DNA of 60,476 nucleotides from Actinomycetota bacterium (GTDB lineage Bacteria > Actinomycetota > Thermoleophilia > Gaiellales > F1-60-MAGs149). The number at the start of each line of letters is the position of its first letter. Position 1 is the first letter of the stretch. A program made the position numbers and the translations under genes. The stretch lies in NCBI GenBank assembly GCA_016870485.1, contig VGBM01000009.1, forward strand, positions 1 to 60,476, read 5' to 3'. Under the pieces are notes generated by a model. It saw only the letters and a program-made list of their open reading frames with translations, did not search any database and had not been told where the DNA came from. This document shows positions 16,929-25,377 of the stretch, piece after piece.

Positions 16929-17957
16929 ATGCGCGCAGCCCGCTTCCACGAGTACGGCGGCATCGACAAGATCGTCGTCGAGGACGTCCCCGACCCCGAG
17001 CCCCAAGCCCACGAGGTCAAGATCAAGGTCGGGGCCTGCGCCCTCAACCACCTCGACGTCGACTTCCGCGAGGGCGTCTCGCGCTTCCCCGTCGAGCCGC
17101 CCGTGATCTTCGGCCTCGAGCTGGCCGGCGAGATCGTCGAGACCGGCGCCGGCGTGTCCGACGCCTGGAAGGTCGGCGACCGCGTCGCCCCGTACCTGAT
17201 GGGCATCGACCTCAACAACATCTACGCGCGCACCGGCCGCGAGAACCTCGCCGCGATCGACTTCATCGGCGTCACGCGCCCCGGCGGCTACGCCGAGTAC
17301 AGCTGCATCCCGGAGAGCCACCTCGTGCGCATCCCCGACGGCATGTCGTTCGTCGACGCCGCCGCCGTCCAGATCGCCTTCGGCACCGCGTTCCACATGC
17401 TGTTCACGCGCGGGCGCCTCGCGATCGGCGAGACCGTCCTGATCAACTCGGTCGGCTCGGGCATCGGCTCCGCCGCCGTGCAGCTGGCCGCGCTGGCGGG
17501 GGCGCGCATCATCGGCACCTCCTCGGGCGACGACAAGCTCGAGGCCGCCGCCAAGATGGGCATGAACCACGGCATCAACTACACCAAGCAGGACATCGTC
17601 GAGGAGGTCATGCGCATCACCGACGGCGCGGGCGCCCACCTCACGTACGAGCACGTCGGCGGCGACCTCTTCGCCGCGGGCCTCAACTCGCTCGGCAAGG
17701 ACGGCCGCCTCGTCACCTGCGGCGCGCACTCCGGCGAGGTCGTGCCCGTCGACATCATCCCGCTGTTCCGGATGCAGTGGCAGATCATCGGCTCCTTCAC
17801 GTACACGAAGGGCGAGTACGAGATGGTCATGCAGATGTGCCACGACGGCCGCCTGAAGCCGCTCGTGGACACCGAGGTGCCGCTCGACGGGATCCGCTCG
17901 GCGTTCGAGCGGATGGAGAGCCGCGGCCACTTCGGCAAGATCGTGGTCGTGCCGTGA
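16929..17957 (+). CDS. Medium-chain dehydrogenase/reductase, probably zinc-free quinone-oxidoreductase type
   Basis: A 342-residue MDR enzyme with a GroES-like N-terminal domain and a Rossmann domain (NSVGSGIGSAAVQLAALAGA). The usual catalytic GHE reads FGLELAG, so the zinc-binding His is Leu, and the four-Cys structural zinc lobe is absent. This points to a zinc-independent NADPH quinone oxidoreductase-like or enoyl reductase-like enzyme rather than an alcohol dehydrogenase. It has its own promoter and a strong purine-rich ribosome-binding site. The next gene starts inside its stop codon (GTGA). Confidence 0.88.
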   Translation: MRAARFHEYGGIDKIVVEDVPDPEPQAHEVKIKVGACALNHLDVDFREGVSRFPVEPPVIFGLELAGEIVETGAGVSDAWKVGDRVAPYLMGIDLNNIYARTGRENLAAIDFIGVTRPGGYAEYSCIPESHLVRIPDGMSFVDAAAVQIAFGTAFHMLFTRGRLAIGETVLINSVGSGIGSAAVQLAALAGARIIGTSSGDDKLEAAAKMGMNHGINYTKQDIVEEVMRITDGAGAHLTYEHVGGDLFAAGLNSLGKDGRLVTCGAHSGEVVPVDIIPLFRMQWQIIGSFTYTKGEYEMVMQMCHDGRLKPLVDTEVPLDGIRSAFERMESRGHFGKIVVVP

Positions 17958-19330
17958 TCGCACGCGAGCTGGCCGGATGGGTCCTCGGCCTGCGCTACGA
18001 GGACATCGACCCGGAGACCGAGGCCTACTGCCGCGAGCTGGTCCTCGACCACCTCGGCACGGCCGCCCGCGGCGGCGTCATGGAGAACATGCCCAGCGTC
18101 GACCGTGCGCTCGCCGCCATGGGCGCGGGGCAGGGCTCGACCCTCACCGCGGTGGTCGGCAAGGCGCCGGCCCGCCCCGAGTGGGCCGTCTTCACGAACG
18201 CGATCGCGGCGCACTCGGTCGAGCTCGACGACACCCACTCGGCGTCGTCCCTGCACCCGGCGGTCGTCGTGATCCCGGGCGCGATGGCGGCGGCCGAGGT
18301 CGAGGGCGCATCGGGCCGCGAGCTGATCGCGGCGATCGTGGCCGGCTACGAGGTGGCCTGCCGCCTCGGCCGCGCCCTGACCGCCAAGGAGGTCTACGCC
18401 AAGGGCTTCCACCCGACGGCGATCGTGGGCCCCTTCGCGACGGCGGCCGCGGTCGGCAAGCTGATCGGCCTGACGGAGGAGCAGCTCTCGCACGCGTTCG
18501 GCATCGCCGCCTCGCAGGCCGCGGGCCGCACGGAGTTCCTCTCGGAGGGCGCCTGGACGAAGCGCCTGCACCCCGGCTGGTCGAGCCACGCGGGCTACGT
18601 CGCCGCGCGCCTCGCCCAGCAGGGCTTCACCGGCCCCCTCAGGCCCTTCGACGGCCGTGACGGCCTCCTGCGCGGCTACGGCTCCGACGAGAACCTCGCG
18701 CGCCTCACGCAGGGCCTCGGCCGGCCGTTCGAGCTCGCGATCACGAGCGTCAAGCCGCACGCCTGCTGCCGCTACAACCAGGGCCCGATCGACCTCGCGC
18801 TGCAGCTGCGCGCGGAGCACGGGATCGGCCCCGACGACGTCCAGTCGATCGAGGTCGGCGTGGTGTCGGCCGCGGTCGGCATCGTCGTCGAGCCCCGCGA
18901 GCGCAAGGTGCGCCCGACGAACGACGTCGACGCGCAGTTCTCGCTGCCGTACGCCGTCGGCCTCGGCATCGCCAAGGGCCAGGCGTCGCTCGACGAGTAC
19001 GCCACCGAGGCTCTCGGCGACGCCGCGGTCCTCGCGGTGGCCGAGCGGACGCAGGCCGTCGTGCGCCCCGAGCACGACGCCCGCTTCCCCGACCTCTGGC
19101 CCTGCGACATGACGGTCACCACGACCGACGGGCGCACGCTGACCGCGGCGCTCGAGCACGCCAAGGGCGACCCGGAGAACCGGCTCGGCTACGCGGGCAT
19201 GTGCGCGAAGTTCCGGGCGCTCGGGGCATCCGTCTTCGACGACGCCCAGCTGGACGCGATCATCGCCGCGTGCGACGACCTCGCCGACGGCGGCATCGGG
19301 CCGCTCGCGGCCGCCGTCACGCGGCGCTAG
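17954..19330 (+). CDS. MmgE/PrpD family protein
   Basis: A 458-residue MmgE/PrpD protein. NAIAAHSVELDDTHSASS and HPGWSSHAGYVAARLA are family-typical, as is KPHACCRYNQGPID. Known members are 2-methylcitrate dehydratase, cis-aconitate decarboxylase and enzymes that hydrate or cleave imino or tricarboxylic acids. No methylcitrate synthase or lyase gene is nearby, so the classical propionate role is unlikely here. GTG 17954 overlaps the upstream dehydrogenase stop, suggesting consecutive steps. A terminator-like structure separates it from the convergent ABC operon. Confidence 0.88.
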   Translation: MIARELAGWVLGLRYEDIDPETEAYCRELVLDHLGTAARGGVMENMPSVDRALAAMGAGQGSTLTAVVGKAPARPEWAVFTNAIAAHSVELDDTHSASSLHPAVVVIPGAMAAAEVEGASGRELIAAIVAGYEVACRLGRALTAKEVYAKGFHPTAIVGPFATAAAVGKLIGLTEEQLSHAFGIAASQAAGRTEFLSEGAWTKRLHPGWSSHAGYVAARLAQQGFTGPLRPFDGRDGLLRGYGSDENLARLTQGLGRPFELAITSVKPHACCRYNQGPIDLALQLRAEHGIGPDDVQSIEVGVVSAAVGIVVEPRERKVRPTNDVDAQFSLPYAVGLGIAKGQASLDEYATEALGDAAVLAVAERTQAVVRPEHDARFPDLWPCDMTVTTTDGRTLTAALEHAKGDPENRLGYAGMCAKFRALGASVFDDAQLDAIIAACDDLADGGIGPLAAAVTRR

Positions 19331-19366
19331 GCGCCGGACGGACGACCGGGCCCCGGAGGACGCGAA

Positions 19367-19398
19367 GGGCCCCCTCCCGCCGCGGCGGAACGGGGCCC
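19367..19398. terminator. Nested hairpin between convergent operons
   Basis: GGGCCCC (19367-19373) pairs with GGGGCCC (19392-19398), and the loop contains the self-complementary CCGCCGCGGCGG (19377-19388). It lies between the PrpD-like stop and the permease stop and could end transcription from both sides. There is no T tract. Confidence 0.5.
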
Positions 19399-19411
19399 CG
19401 GTGTCGCGTCG

Positions 19412-20371
19412 TCAGTCGCCGCCGGCGGCGGCGGGCGTCATCGACGGGGTGTCGACGCCGCTTCCGTCCTCCTCGACTGCGCGCGTCGTCTTGCGCCCGG
19501 TCACGCCGCTGACTACGAGGAACAGGGCGATCAGGAGGAAGGACAGGAGGATCGTCACCACGCCGAGCGAGTACACGTACGGCCGCAGCACCGACGCCGT
19601 GGTGATGATGTAGAGCTGCAGGGGCAGCGTGTTGATGGTGCCCGAGACGAGGAACGTGCGCTCGAACTCGTTGAGGGCCAGGGTGAAGCCGAATAGCCCC
19701 GCGCCGAACACGCCCGTCCAGATCAGGGGCAACGTGACCTCGCGGAAGGTCGTCACGTTGGACGCCCCCAGGTCGCGAGCGGCCTCCTCCGCACGCGCGT
19801 CGTAGCGGTTGAAGATCGACATCATCACCAGGAAGCCGAACGGCAGCGCCCAGACGGCCTGGACGCCGATGATCGGCACGTACCCGAGCGCGCCCTCGCC
19901 CTTCTGGATCCCGGCGTAGTAGAGCAGGAACGACAGGCCCAGGGAGAGCAGGAGGCCCGGCGTCATCAGGCTCAGCAGGATCGCGTAGAAGAGCGCGCCT
20001 GAGCCCCGGAACTGACGCCGGAACGCCATCCCCAGGGTGAGCGACAGGGCCGCGGTGATCACGGCGACGATCAAAGACAGCCACAGCGACTTCCCGATGC
20101 CCTCGCGGACCGCGACCATCACGCTCATCGACGAGTTCAGCTCCGAGTACCAGTGGAAGGAGAAGAGATCCTTCGCCGGCAGGGTCATGCTGCCCGAGGT
20201 CCCCTGCAGGGACAGGACGGCCATCGCCACCATCGGCCCGTACATGAAGATCACGAACAGGACGAAGTAGACCGTCAGGACCGGCTTCGACCGCTGGATC
20301 GGCAGGAGGACCATCGCGGCGAACGGGACCACGAGGATCGCGACCCCGATGATGTACCAGAGCCAGGTCAT
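19412..20371 (-). CDS. Polyamine-type ABC transporter permease, PotC-like
   Basis: A 319-residue inner-membrane permease with about seven hydrophobic stretches. The EAA loop is EEAARDLGASNVTTFREVTLP, the contact site for the ATPase. Permeases of this class (BPD_transp_1) work as PotB/PotC heterodimers. The acidic, Thr-rich C-terminal tail (TTRAVEEDGSGVDTPS) is an unusual cytoplasmic extension. It is the last gene of the four-gene transporter operon; its ATG overlaps the PotB-like stop by one base. Confidence 0.92.
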   Translation of the reverse strand: MTWLWYIIGVAILVVPFAAMVLLPIQRSKPVLTVYFVLFVIFMYGPMVAMAVLSLQGTSGSMTLPAKDLFSFHWYSELNSSMSVMVAVREGIGKSLWLSLIVAVITAALSLTLGMAFRRQFRGSGALFYAILLSLMTPGLLLSLGLSFLLYYAGIQKGEGALGYVPIIGVQAVWALPFGFLVMMSIFNRYDARAEEAARDLGASNVTTFREVTLPLIWTGVFGAGLFGFTLALNEFERTFLVSGTINTLPLQLYIITTASVLRPYVYSLGVVTILLSFLLIALFLVVSGVTGRKTTRAVEEDGSGVDTPSMTPAAAGGD

Positions 20372-21339
20372 CACACGACCTCGCGGATCTTGGAGAAGCG
20401 CAGGAGGACGGCGACCCCGATCGTCATCACCGCGACGAGGATCGTCGCCCCGGCCGCCGCGGTGGGCAGGTCGGGGAGCTTGTAGTAGTCGTACACGAGG
20501 GTGCCGACCGACTGGATCGTGCCGCCGCCGATCAGGCGCACCGTTGCGAACTCGCCCATCACGAGGACGAAGACGAAGATGCAGCCGATCAGGACGCCCG
20601 GCAGGCTGAGCGGCAGGACGACCTCCCGGAACACCTTCGCCGGCGTCGCGCCGAGGTCGCGGGCGGCCTCGATCGCGGCGTTGTCCAGCGTGGCGAGCTG
20701 GAAGAAGATCGGCGTGACCATGAACAGCACGTACAGCTGGACGAGCGCCAGGATGATCGCGAAGTTCGAGTACAGCAGGGCGTCGATCGGCTCGGCGCGG
20801 ACGCCGATCACCTCCACGAGGAAGTAGTTGATGACGCCCTGGCGGCCGAGCACCGGCAGCCAGGCCACGATGCGCACGACGTACGCGACCCAGAACGGGG
20901 CGAGCACGAAGACGAACAGCGCGATCTGGTAGCGGATCGACGAGACCCCGCGGGCCAGGAAGTACGCGATCGGGTAGCCGATCAGGATGCACAGCGCGGT
21001 CACGAGGAGCGCGCGGATGATCGTGTCCTTCAGCGTGTCGAGGTAGACCGGCGTCTGGAACAGCTTCGTGTAGCCCTCGGTGGTGAAGACGAACGGGTCG
21101 AAGCCGACCGGCGTCTTCTGCCAGAGGGACACGAGCACGATCATGACCAGCGGCGCGATCAGGAAGAGGAGCAGCCAGATCGTGCCGGGGGCCACCCAGG
21201 CGAGGGTGACGAGCGGGGAGCGCCGCGGGCCCGTGGTGGCGTGCACGGCGACCGCGGAGCCGCCCGTCAGGGCCTCGGCCTCCTCGACCGCGCGCTTTGC
21301 CTCCTCGAGCGCCGTGTGCTTGGCGTCCTCATTGCTCAA
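20371..21339 (-). CDS. Polyamine-type ABC transporter permease, PotB-like
   Basis: A permease of about 320 residues whose EAA loop is EAARDLGATPAKVFREVVLP. The start is uncertain. TTG 21339 overlaps the upstream ATPase gene by 11 bases and gives a charged N-terminal tail (EDAKHTALEEAKRAVEEAEAL); a later in-frame GTG at the VHATTG segment would remove it. Membrane segments begin at SPLVTLAWVAPGTIWLLL. It should form the channel with the PotC-like protein encoded just downstream. Confidence 0.9.
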   Translation of the reverse strand: MSNEDAKHTALEEAKRAVEEAEALTGGSAVAVHATTGPRRSPLVTLAWVAPGTIWLLLFLIAPLVMIVLVSLWQKTPVGFDPFVFTTEGYTKLFQTPVYLDTLKDTIIRALLVTALCILIGYPIAYFLARGVSSIRYQIALFVFVLAPFWVAYVVRIVAWLPVLGRQGVINYFLVEVIGVRAEPIDALLYSNFAIILALVQLYVLFMVTPIFFQLATLDNAAIEAARDLGATPAKVFREVVLPLSLPGVLIGCIFVFVLVMGEFATVRLIGGGTIQSVGTLVYDYYKLPDLPTAAAGATILVAVMTIGVAVLLRFSKIREVV

Positions 21340-22417
21340 GGAGATGACCGTCCTCGGCCGCCCAGGAGGCGGTGACGTCTCTGCCCTCGAAGGCGCGGAT
21401 CTCCGTGTAGCGCTCCTCGTGCACCTTCGCCATGAACGGCTGGCCGTCGAGGTCGAGGTGCAGCTTGACCGAGTCGCCGAGGTACTCGGCAAAGTCGAGC
21501 CGGACCGTGACGCCGTTGACGGCGGGGGTCGCGTCGGTCGAGACCTTGACGGCGCTCGCGCGGATCGCCATCGAGCCGGGCTGGCCGGCCGTGCCCGTGC
21601 CGGGCACCTCGACCGTGCCGTGCGGCGTGTCGATCACGACGTTGCCGCCGTTCGTGCCGGAGATGGTGCCGTGGAAGACGTTGTTGTCGCCCATGAACTT
21701 GGCGACGAACTCGTTGCGGGGATGGCGGGCGAGCTCCTCGGGGGTGCCGACCTGCTGGATGACCGCGTCGCCCATCACGACGATGCGGTCGGCCATCGAC
21801 AGCGCCTCCTCCTGGTTGTGCGTCACGTGGATGAAGGTGATGCCGAGCTCGCGCTGCAGCGCGCGCAGCTCGACGCGCATCTTCATCTGGAGCAGGCGGT
21901 CGAGGTCGCCGAGCGGCTCGTCGAGGAGGATCGCCTTCGGGCGCGTGACGAGCACGCGGGCGAGGGCGACGCGCTGCTGCTGGCCGCCGGAGAGCTCGCG
22001 CGGCTTGCGGTCCATCATCTTGGTCAGGCCGACGAGGTCGATCGCGGCCTTGGCCTGCGCCTCGCGCTCGGCCTTGTCGACGCCCTGCATCTTGAGGCCG
22101 AAGGCGACGTTCTGCAGGACGGACTTGTGCGGGAACAGGGCGTAGTGCTGGAACACCGTGGTGATCGGGCGCTCCGCCGGCGAGACGCCGTTCATCATCT
22201 CGCCGTCGATCGTGATCGTGCCGCTCGAGGGGTCGTCGTGACCGCCGATCAGGCGCAGCGTGGTGGTCTTGCCGCAGCCCGAGGGACCGAGGAAGACGAT
22301 GTACTCACCGTTCTGCACATGGAGGTTGACGTCGGACACGGCGGTGACGTCGCCGGGGAAGACCCGGTAGACGTCCTTCAGCACAAGACCGGTTTGCTCG
22401 TCGGACACCCTGGTCAC
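21329..22417 (-). CDS. Polyamine-type ABC transporter ATP-binding protein, PotA-like
   Basis: A 362-residue ATPase. Walker A is GPSGCGKTTT, the signature is LSGGQQQRVALAR, Walker B is AILLDEPLGDLD and the switch His is in THNQEEAL. A C-terminal TOBE-like domain (GSMAIRASAVKVS) follows, usual for PotA/FbpC-type proteins. The start is GTG 22417. It is the second gene of the operon, after the binding protein, from which a strong hairpin separates it. Confidence 0.93.
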   Translation of the reverse strand: MTRVSDEQTGLVLKDVYRVFPGDVTAVSDVNLHVQNGEYIVFLGPSGCGKTTTLRLIGGHDDPSSGTITIDGEMMNGVSPAERPITTVFQHYALFPHKSVLQNVAFGLKMQGVDKAEREAQAKAAIDLVGLTKMMDRKPRELSGGQQQRVALARVLVTRPKAILLDEPLGDLDRLLQMKMRVELRALQRELGITFIHVTHNQEEALSMADRIVVMGDAVIQQVGTPEELARHPRNEFVAKFMGDNNVFHGTISGTNGGNVVIDTPHGTVEVPGTGTAGQPGSMAIRASAVKVSTDATPAVNGVTVRLDFAEYLGDSVKLHLDLDGQPFMAKVHEERYTEIRAFEGRDVTASWAAEDGHLLEQ

Positions 22418-22439
22418 CGTCTTTCGCTCGGAGAGAGAG

Positions 22440-22465
22440 GGAGGGGCGGCCGAAGCCGCCCCTCC
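22440..22465 (-). terminator. Strong UUCG-loop hairpin after the binding-protein gene
   Basis: GGAGGGGCGGC (22440-22450) and GCCGCCCCTCC (22455-22465) form a perfect 11-bp stem. In the minus-strand transcript the loop reads UUCG closed by C-G, the very stable tetraloop. It starts 26 bases after the binding-protein stop and ends before potA. A partial terminator or 3-prime stabiliser would raise binding protein over permease, as known in other transporter operons. Confidence 0.6.
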
Positions 22466-22490
22466 GTGGTCGTTCTCGACAGGTGAACGC

Positions 22491-23885
22491 CTAGGCGCTC
22501 TTGAACTCCTGCCACTTCTGGGTCAGGTAGTCGGCCTCGTCCATGCGGGAGTTCCACACGGCGAAGTTGCCGCACCGCTCCTCGTACGAGCCGCCGTCGC
22601 GGACCTCGCCCTCGGTGATCGTCGGCTGGCCGAACGGATCGTTGAGGGTCGTGGTCGCCGCGGCGCCGTCGAGGTAGTAGCCCTGGTAGGCCTCGCCGTC
22701 GGGGAAGGCCCCGAGCCCCTCGTAGGAGGCGGTGATGACGGCGTTGTAGTAGCCCTGGGCGGCCATGATGCCGGCCGGCTCGGGCGTGTTCCACCAGTTC
22801 AGGTACGCCAGCGCGGCGGCCTGCTTGCTGGGGTCGTCGGCGACGTGCGAGAAGATCGAGTTGCCGCCGCCCCAGCCGCGGTAGCCTTCGTCCGGCGCCG
22901 CGTAGCGCACGGGGAAGTCCTGGGCCTGGAGCAGGGACACCGCCGGGGACCACATGGACTCGACGAGGACCTCGCCGGAGCTCATGAAGTTGACGGACTC
23001 GTCGAAGGTGGCCCAGAACCCGCGGAACCAGCCCTCCTTCTTCTTGGAGATCAGGAACGACATGATCTCGTCGATCTCCTCCTTCGTCATGTTGCCCTTG
23101 TCGACGAAGGTCATGACGCCGGCGGCCTCGGCGGCCATCGCCGCGTCCATCAGGCCGACCTCCGGGTCGTCGACGAGGGCGACCTTGCCCTTCACCTCAG
23201 GCGCGAACATGATGCCCCACGAGGTCTGCTCGCCGAGCTCCTTCTCGTTGTAGCCGAACGAGTCGGAGTTGTGGTTCGCCGGGACCATGGTGATCATGTC
23301 CGTCTTGTTGCCCTCGCCCGCGAGCTCGGTGTTCGAGGTCGCGAACAGCTTGCGGAACGGGGCGTCGCCCTGGCCGGGATTGTTGCTCTCGGACAGCTTG
23401 CCGTCCGCGATCAGCGGCGAGATCTCCGCGAAGCGGGTCATCGACGCCGACGGGATGGCCTGCAGGTTGCCCGAGGGCCAGATCTGGTCGAGCTGGTGGT
23501 AGTAGCCCGACATGATGTCGAACGAGTCCGGCTGAGTCAGCGCCAGCTGGGTGATCTCCGGCGTCGACTTGACGGTGAACTCGAGCGTGACGCCCGGGGT
23601 CGCGGCCTCGAAGGCGGCCTTGATCGGGTCGATCAGGTCCACGCCCAGGCCGACGACGCGGAGGGCGCCCTGGTAGGGGGCCACCTCCTCGGCGGCGGCG
23701 GCGGTGGTGGCGGCCTCCTCGGCCGCTGCCGTCTCGGCGGCGCTCGTGCCGGAGCCCGAGTCGTCGGACCCGCCGCAGGCGGCGAGCGCGCCCATGGCGG
23801 TCAGGCCGACGGCGCCGAGGCCGGCGTTCCTGACGAACTGGCGACGATTCATGCGACGCATGTCGTCCGAATCCGGATTGCTCAT
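22491..23885 (-). CDS. Polyamine-type solute-binding lipoprotein, PotD-like
   Basis: A 464-residue binding protein, about 100 residues longer than E. coli PotD. MRRMNRRQFVRNAG is a twin-arginine motif and the lipobox ALAAC places the lipid Cys at residue 37; an Ala/Glu/Thr-rich linker follows before the ligand domain. Start candidates are ATG 23885, M9 and M12. First gene of the operon, with a near-consensus promoter about 90 bases upstream. The ligand is unknown; polyamines, choline-like compounds or cyclic ureides are possible. Confidence 0.92.
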   Translation of the reverse strand: MSNPDSDDMRRMNRRQFVRNAGLGAVGLTAMGALAACGGSDDSGSGTSAAETAAAEEAATTAAAAEEVAPYQGALRVVGLGVDLIDPIKAAFEAATPGVTLEFTVKSTPEITQLALTQPDSFDIMSGYYHQLDQIWPSGNLQAIPSASMTRFAEISPLIADGKLSESNNPGQGDAPFRKLFATSNTELAGEGNKTDMITMVPANHNSDSFGYNEKELGEQTSWGIMFAPEVKGKVALVDDPEVGLMDAAMAAEAAGVMTFVDKGNMTKEEIDEIMSFLISKKKEGWFRGFWATFDESVNFMSSGEVLVESMWSPAVSLLQAQDFPVRYAAPDEGYRGWGGGNSIFSHVADDPSKQAAALAYLNWWNTPEPAGIMAAQGYYNAVITASYEGLGAFPDGEAYQGYYLDGAAATTTLNDPFGQPTITEGEVRDGGSYEERCGNFAVWNSRMDEADYLTQKWQEFKSA

Positions 23886-23979
23886 CCGTTTCCCCCTATT
23901 GGTCTCTTGCGATCCAGCCGGACCGCAGTGTCTCCTCTGCCGGCGGGTCCGCGGCCGCGGAAGTCACCGGTTACCGAAG

Positions 23980-24008
23980 GTTATAGGCGGGTCCGGACGG
24001 CGTGTCAA
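23980..24008 (-). promoter_or_regulatory. Near-consensus sigma70-type promoter of the ABC transporter operon
   Basis: On the minus strand TTGACA (24008-24003) and TATAAC (23985-23980) are spaced by exactly 17 bases, the best promoter match in the window. The predicted leader is about 85-90 bases. It lies in a locally AT-richer part of the 241-base divergent region; nothing else was recognised in that gap apart from the weak -10 at 24114-24119. Confidence 0.7.
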
Positions 24009-24113
24009 ACGGGTGTGCCCGGTCATATAGCCAAAATCCGGCCGTCTGCGATTCCGGTGCCGATCGGCAGTATGCGTGGTCGCGTCGCGACGGCCCCGCA
24101 GCCCGCGGCGCGG

Positions 24114-24119
24114 TACGGT
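24114..24119 (+). promoter_or_regulatory. -10 box of a probably leaderless transcript (24127 gene)
   Basis: TACGGT lies 7 bases before ATG 24127, with no Shine-Dalgarno between them, so transcription probably starts at the ATG. The -35 is weak. Confidence 0.4.
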
Positions 24120-24126
24120 TCCCCCG

Positions 24127-25377
24127 ATGGCGACCCTCGTGATCCGCGGCGCGGCCCAGGGCGACGATCCCGCCCGCGGGGCCTGCGACATCCTGATCCG
24201 TGACGGCCGCATCGCGGCGCGCGGCCCCGACCTCGTCGTCGACCGGGCGCTCGACGAGGAGCACGAGGAGCTCGACGGCGCGGGCCTCGTGGCCCTGCCC
24301 GGCGCGATCGACGCCCACGCCCGCATCGCCGACCCCCGCACCCCGCAGGCGCCGGCCGACGACCTCGGCTCCGGCACCATCGCCGCGGCCCGCGGCGGCG
24401 TGACCACGATCCTCGCGCCCGTCGTGGCGGCGCCGCCCGACACGCCGCCGATGGCCTTCGACGGCGCGCTCGTGCGCGGCCAGGGCAACGTCTTCGTCGA
24501 CTGGGGCCTCTACGCGGGCGTCGGCCGCCCCGACCCGGGCAGCGCGGACATGCTGCGCGGCCTCGCGGCCCGCGACGGCTTCGCCGGCGCCTACCTCGAC
24601 CTCGACGCGGTCGACGAGGCCGCGACCGCCGGGCCCGGCGCGATCCTCCGCATCGCGGGGCTCGCCGGCGTCCCGATCGCGGTGCGCGCGGGCGGCCTGC
24701 TCGGCGCGGCGGCCGAGCGGCGCCGAATCGGCGTCCTCTCCGACCTCGGCGCGCTCGCCGACGTGCGCCCGCACGTGATCGGGGTGGCGACGGCCGCCGG
24801 CGTCGGCGCGCTCGACGGCGGCGCGACCGCCTCGACGACCCTCGCGCACCTCTGCCTCGACGCCCTGCCCGAGGGCGCCGCGGTGCGGCCGCCCCTCGGC
24901 GACGCGGACGACCGCGACGCGCTCTGGGCCGCGCTCGCCGACGGCACCCTCGAGGGCGTCGTCTCCGACCACCGCTCCGCGCCCCTCAACGGCGCCGCGG
25001 GCTGGGTGGGGATCGCCGCCGTGGAGCTGCTCGTGCCGGCGCTCCTCACCTACGGGGTGGCCGCCGGGCGGATCGACCTGCCCACCCTCTGCGCGATCAT
25101 CGCCGGCCGGCCCGCGCGGCGGCTCGGCATCGACGCCCGCAAGGGCTCGCTCGCGGTGGGCGCCGACGGCGACGTCCTGCTCGTCGACCCCGACCGCACC
25201 TGGGTCGTGGCGCCCGAGGGGCTCGAGGGCCGCGGCAAGGCGCCCGCCTGGCACGGCCGCGAGCTGACGGGCGCCGTCGTGCACGCCGTCTCGCGCGGCC
25301 AGCGGATCGTGGCCGACGGGGCGCCCCTGTTCCGGCCCGGACGGGGCCGGCCGGCCTTCGCCGGGCGCGGCGCCTAG
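24127..25377 (+). CDS. Dihydroorotase/allantoinase-like protein with degraded metal site
   Basis: A 416-residue amidohydrolase-fold protein. The usual DxHxH reads DAHAR, so the second metal His is Arg; the segment that should carry the carboxylated Lys reads AGAYLDLDAVD; and the VHAE position reads VRAGG. Only the Asp segment VVSDHRSAP and the C-terminal GxLxVGxDAD-like strand (KGSLAVGADGDVLL) are kept. Some bacterial dihydroorotase-like proteins are inactive partners of other enzymes, and this may be one. It is divergent from the ABC transporter operon and shares stop bases with the SDR opposite (CTAG, 25374-25377). Confidence 0.85.
   Translation: MATLVIRGAAQGDDPARGACDILIRDGRIAARGPDLVVDRALDEEHEELDGAGLVALPGAIDAHARIADPRTPQAPADDLGSGTIAAARGGVTTILAPVVAAPPDTPPMAFDGALVRGQGNVFVDWGLYAGVGRPDPGSADMLRGLAARDGFAGAYLDLDAVDEAATAGPGAILRIAGLAGVPIAVRAGGLLGAAAERRRIGVLSDLGALADVRPHVIGVATAAGVGALDGGATASTTLAHLCLDALPEGAAVRPPLGDADDRDALWAALADGTLEGVVSDHRSAPLNGAAGWVGIAAVELLVPALLTYGVAAGRIDLPTLCAIIAGRPARRLGIDARKGSLAVGADGDVLLVDPDRTWVVAPEGLEGRGKAPAWHGRELTGAVVHAVSRGQRIVADGAPLFRPGRGRPAFAGRGA

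Noticed and set aside
19367..19398. CRISPR or transposon-like repeat
   Set aside because: The GC-rich inverted repeat is single and sits between convergent stops, as expected for a terminator.
23886..23972. Riboswitch in the leader of the first transporter operon
   Set aside because: The leader of about 87 bases shows no recognisable conserved riboswitch core.
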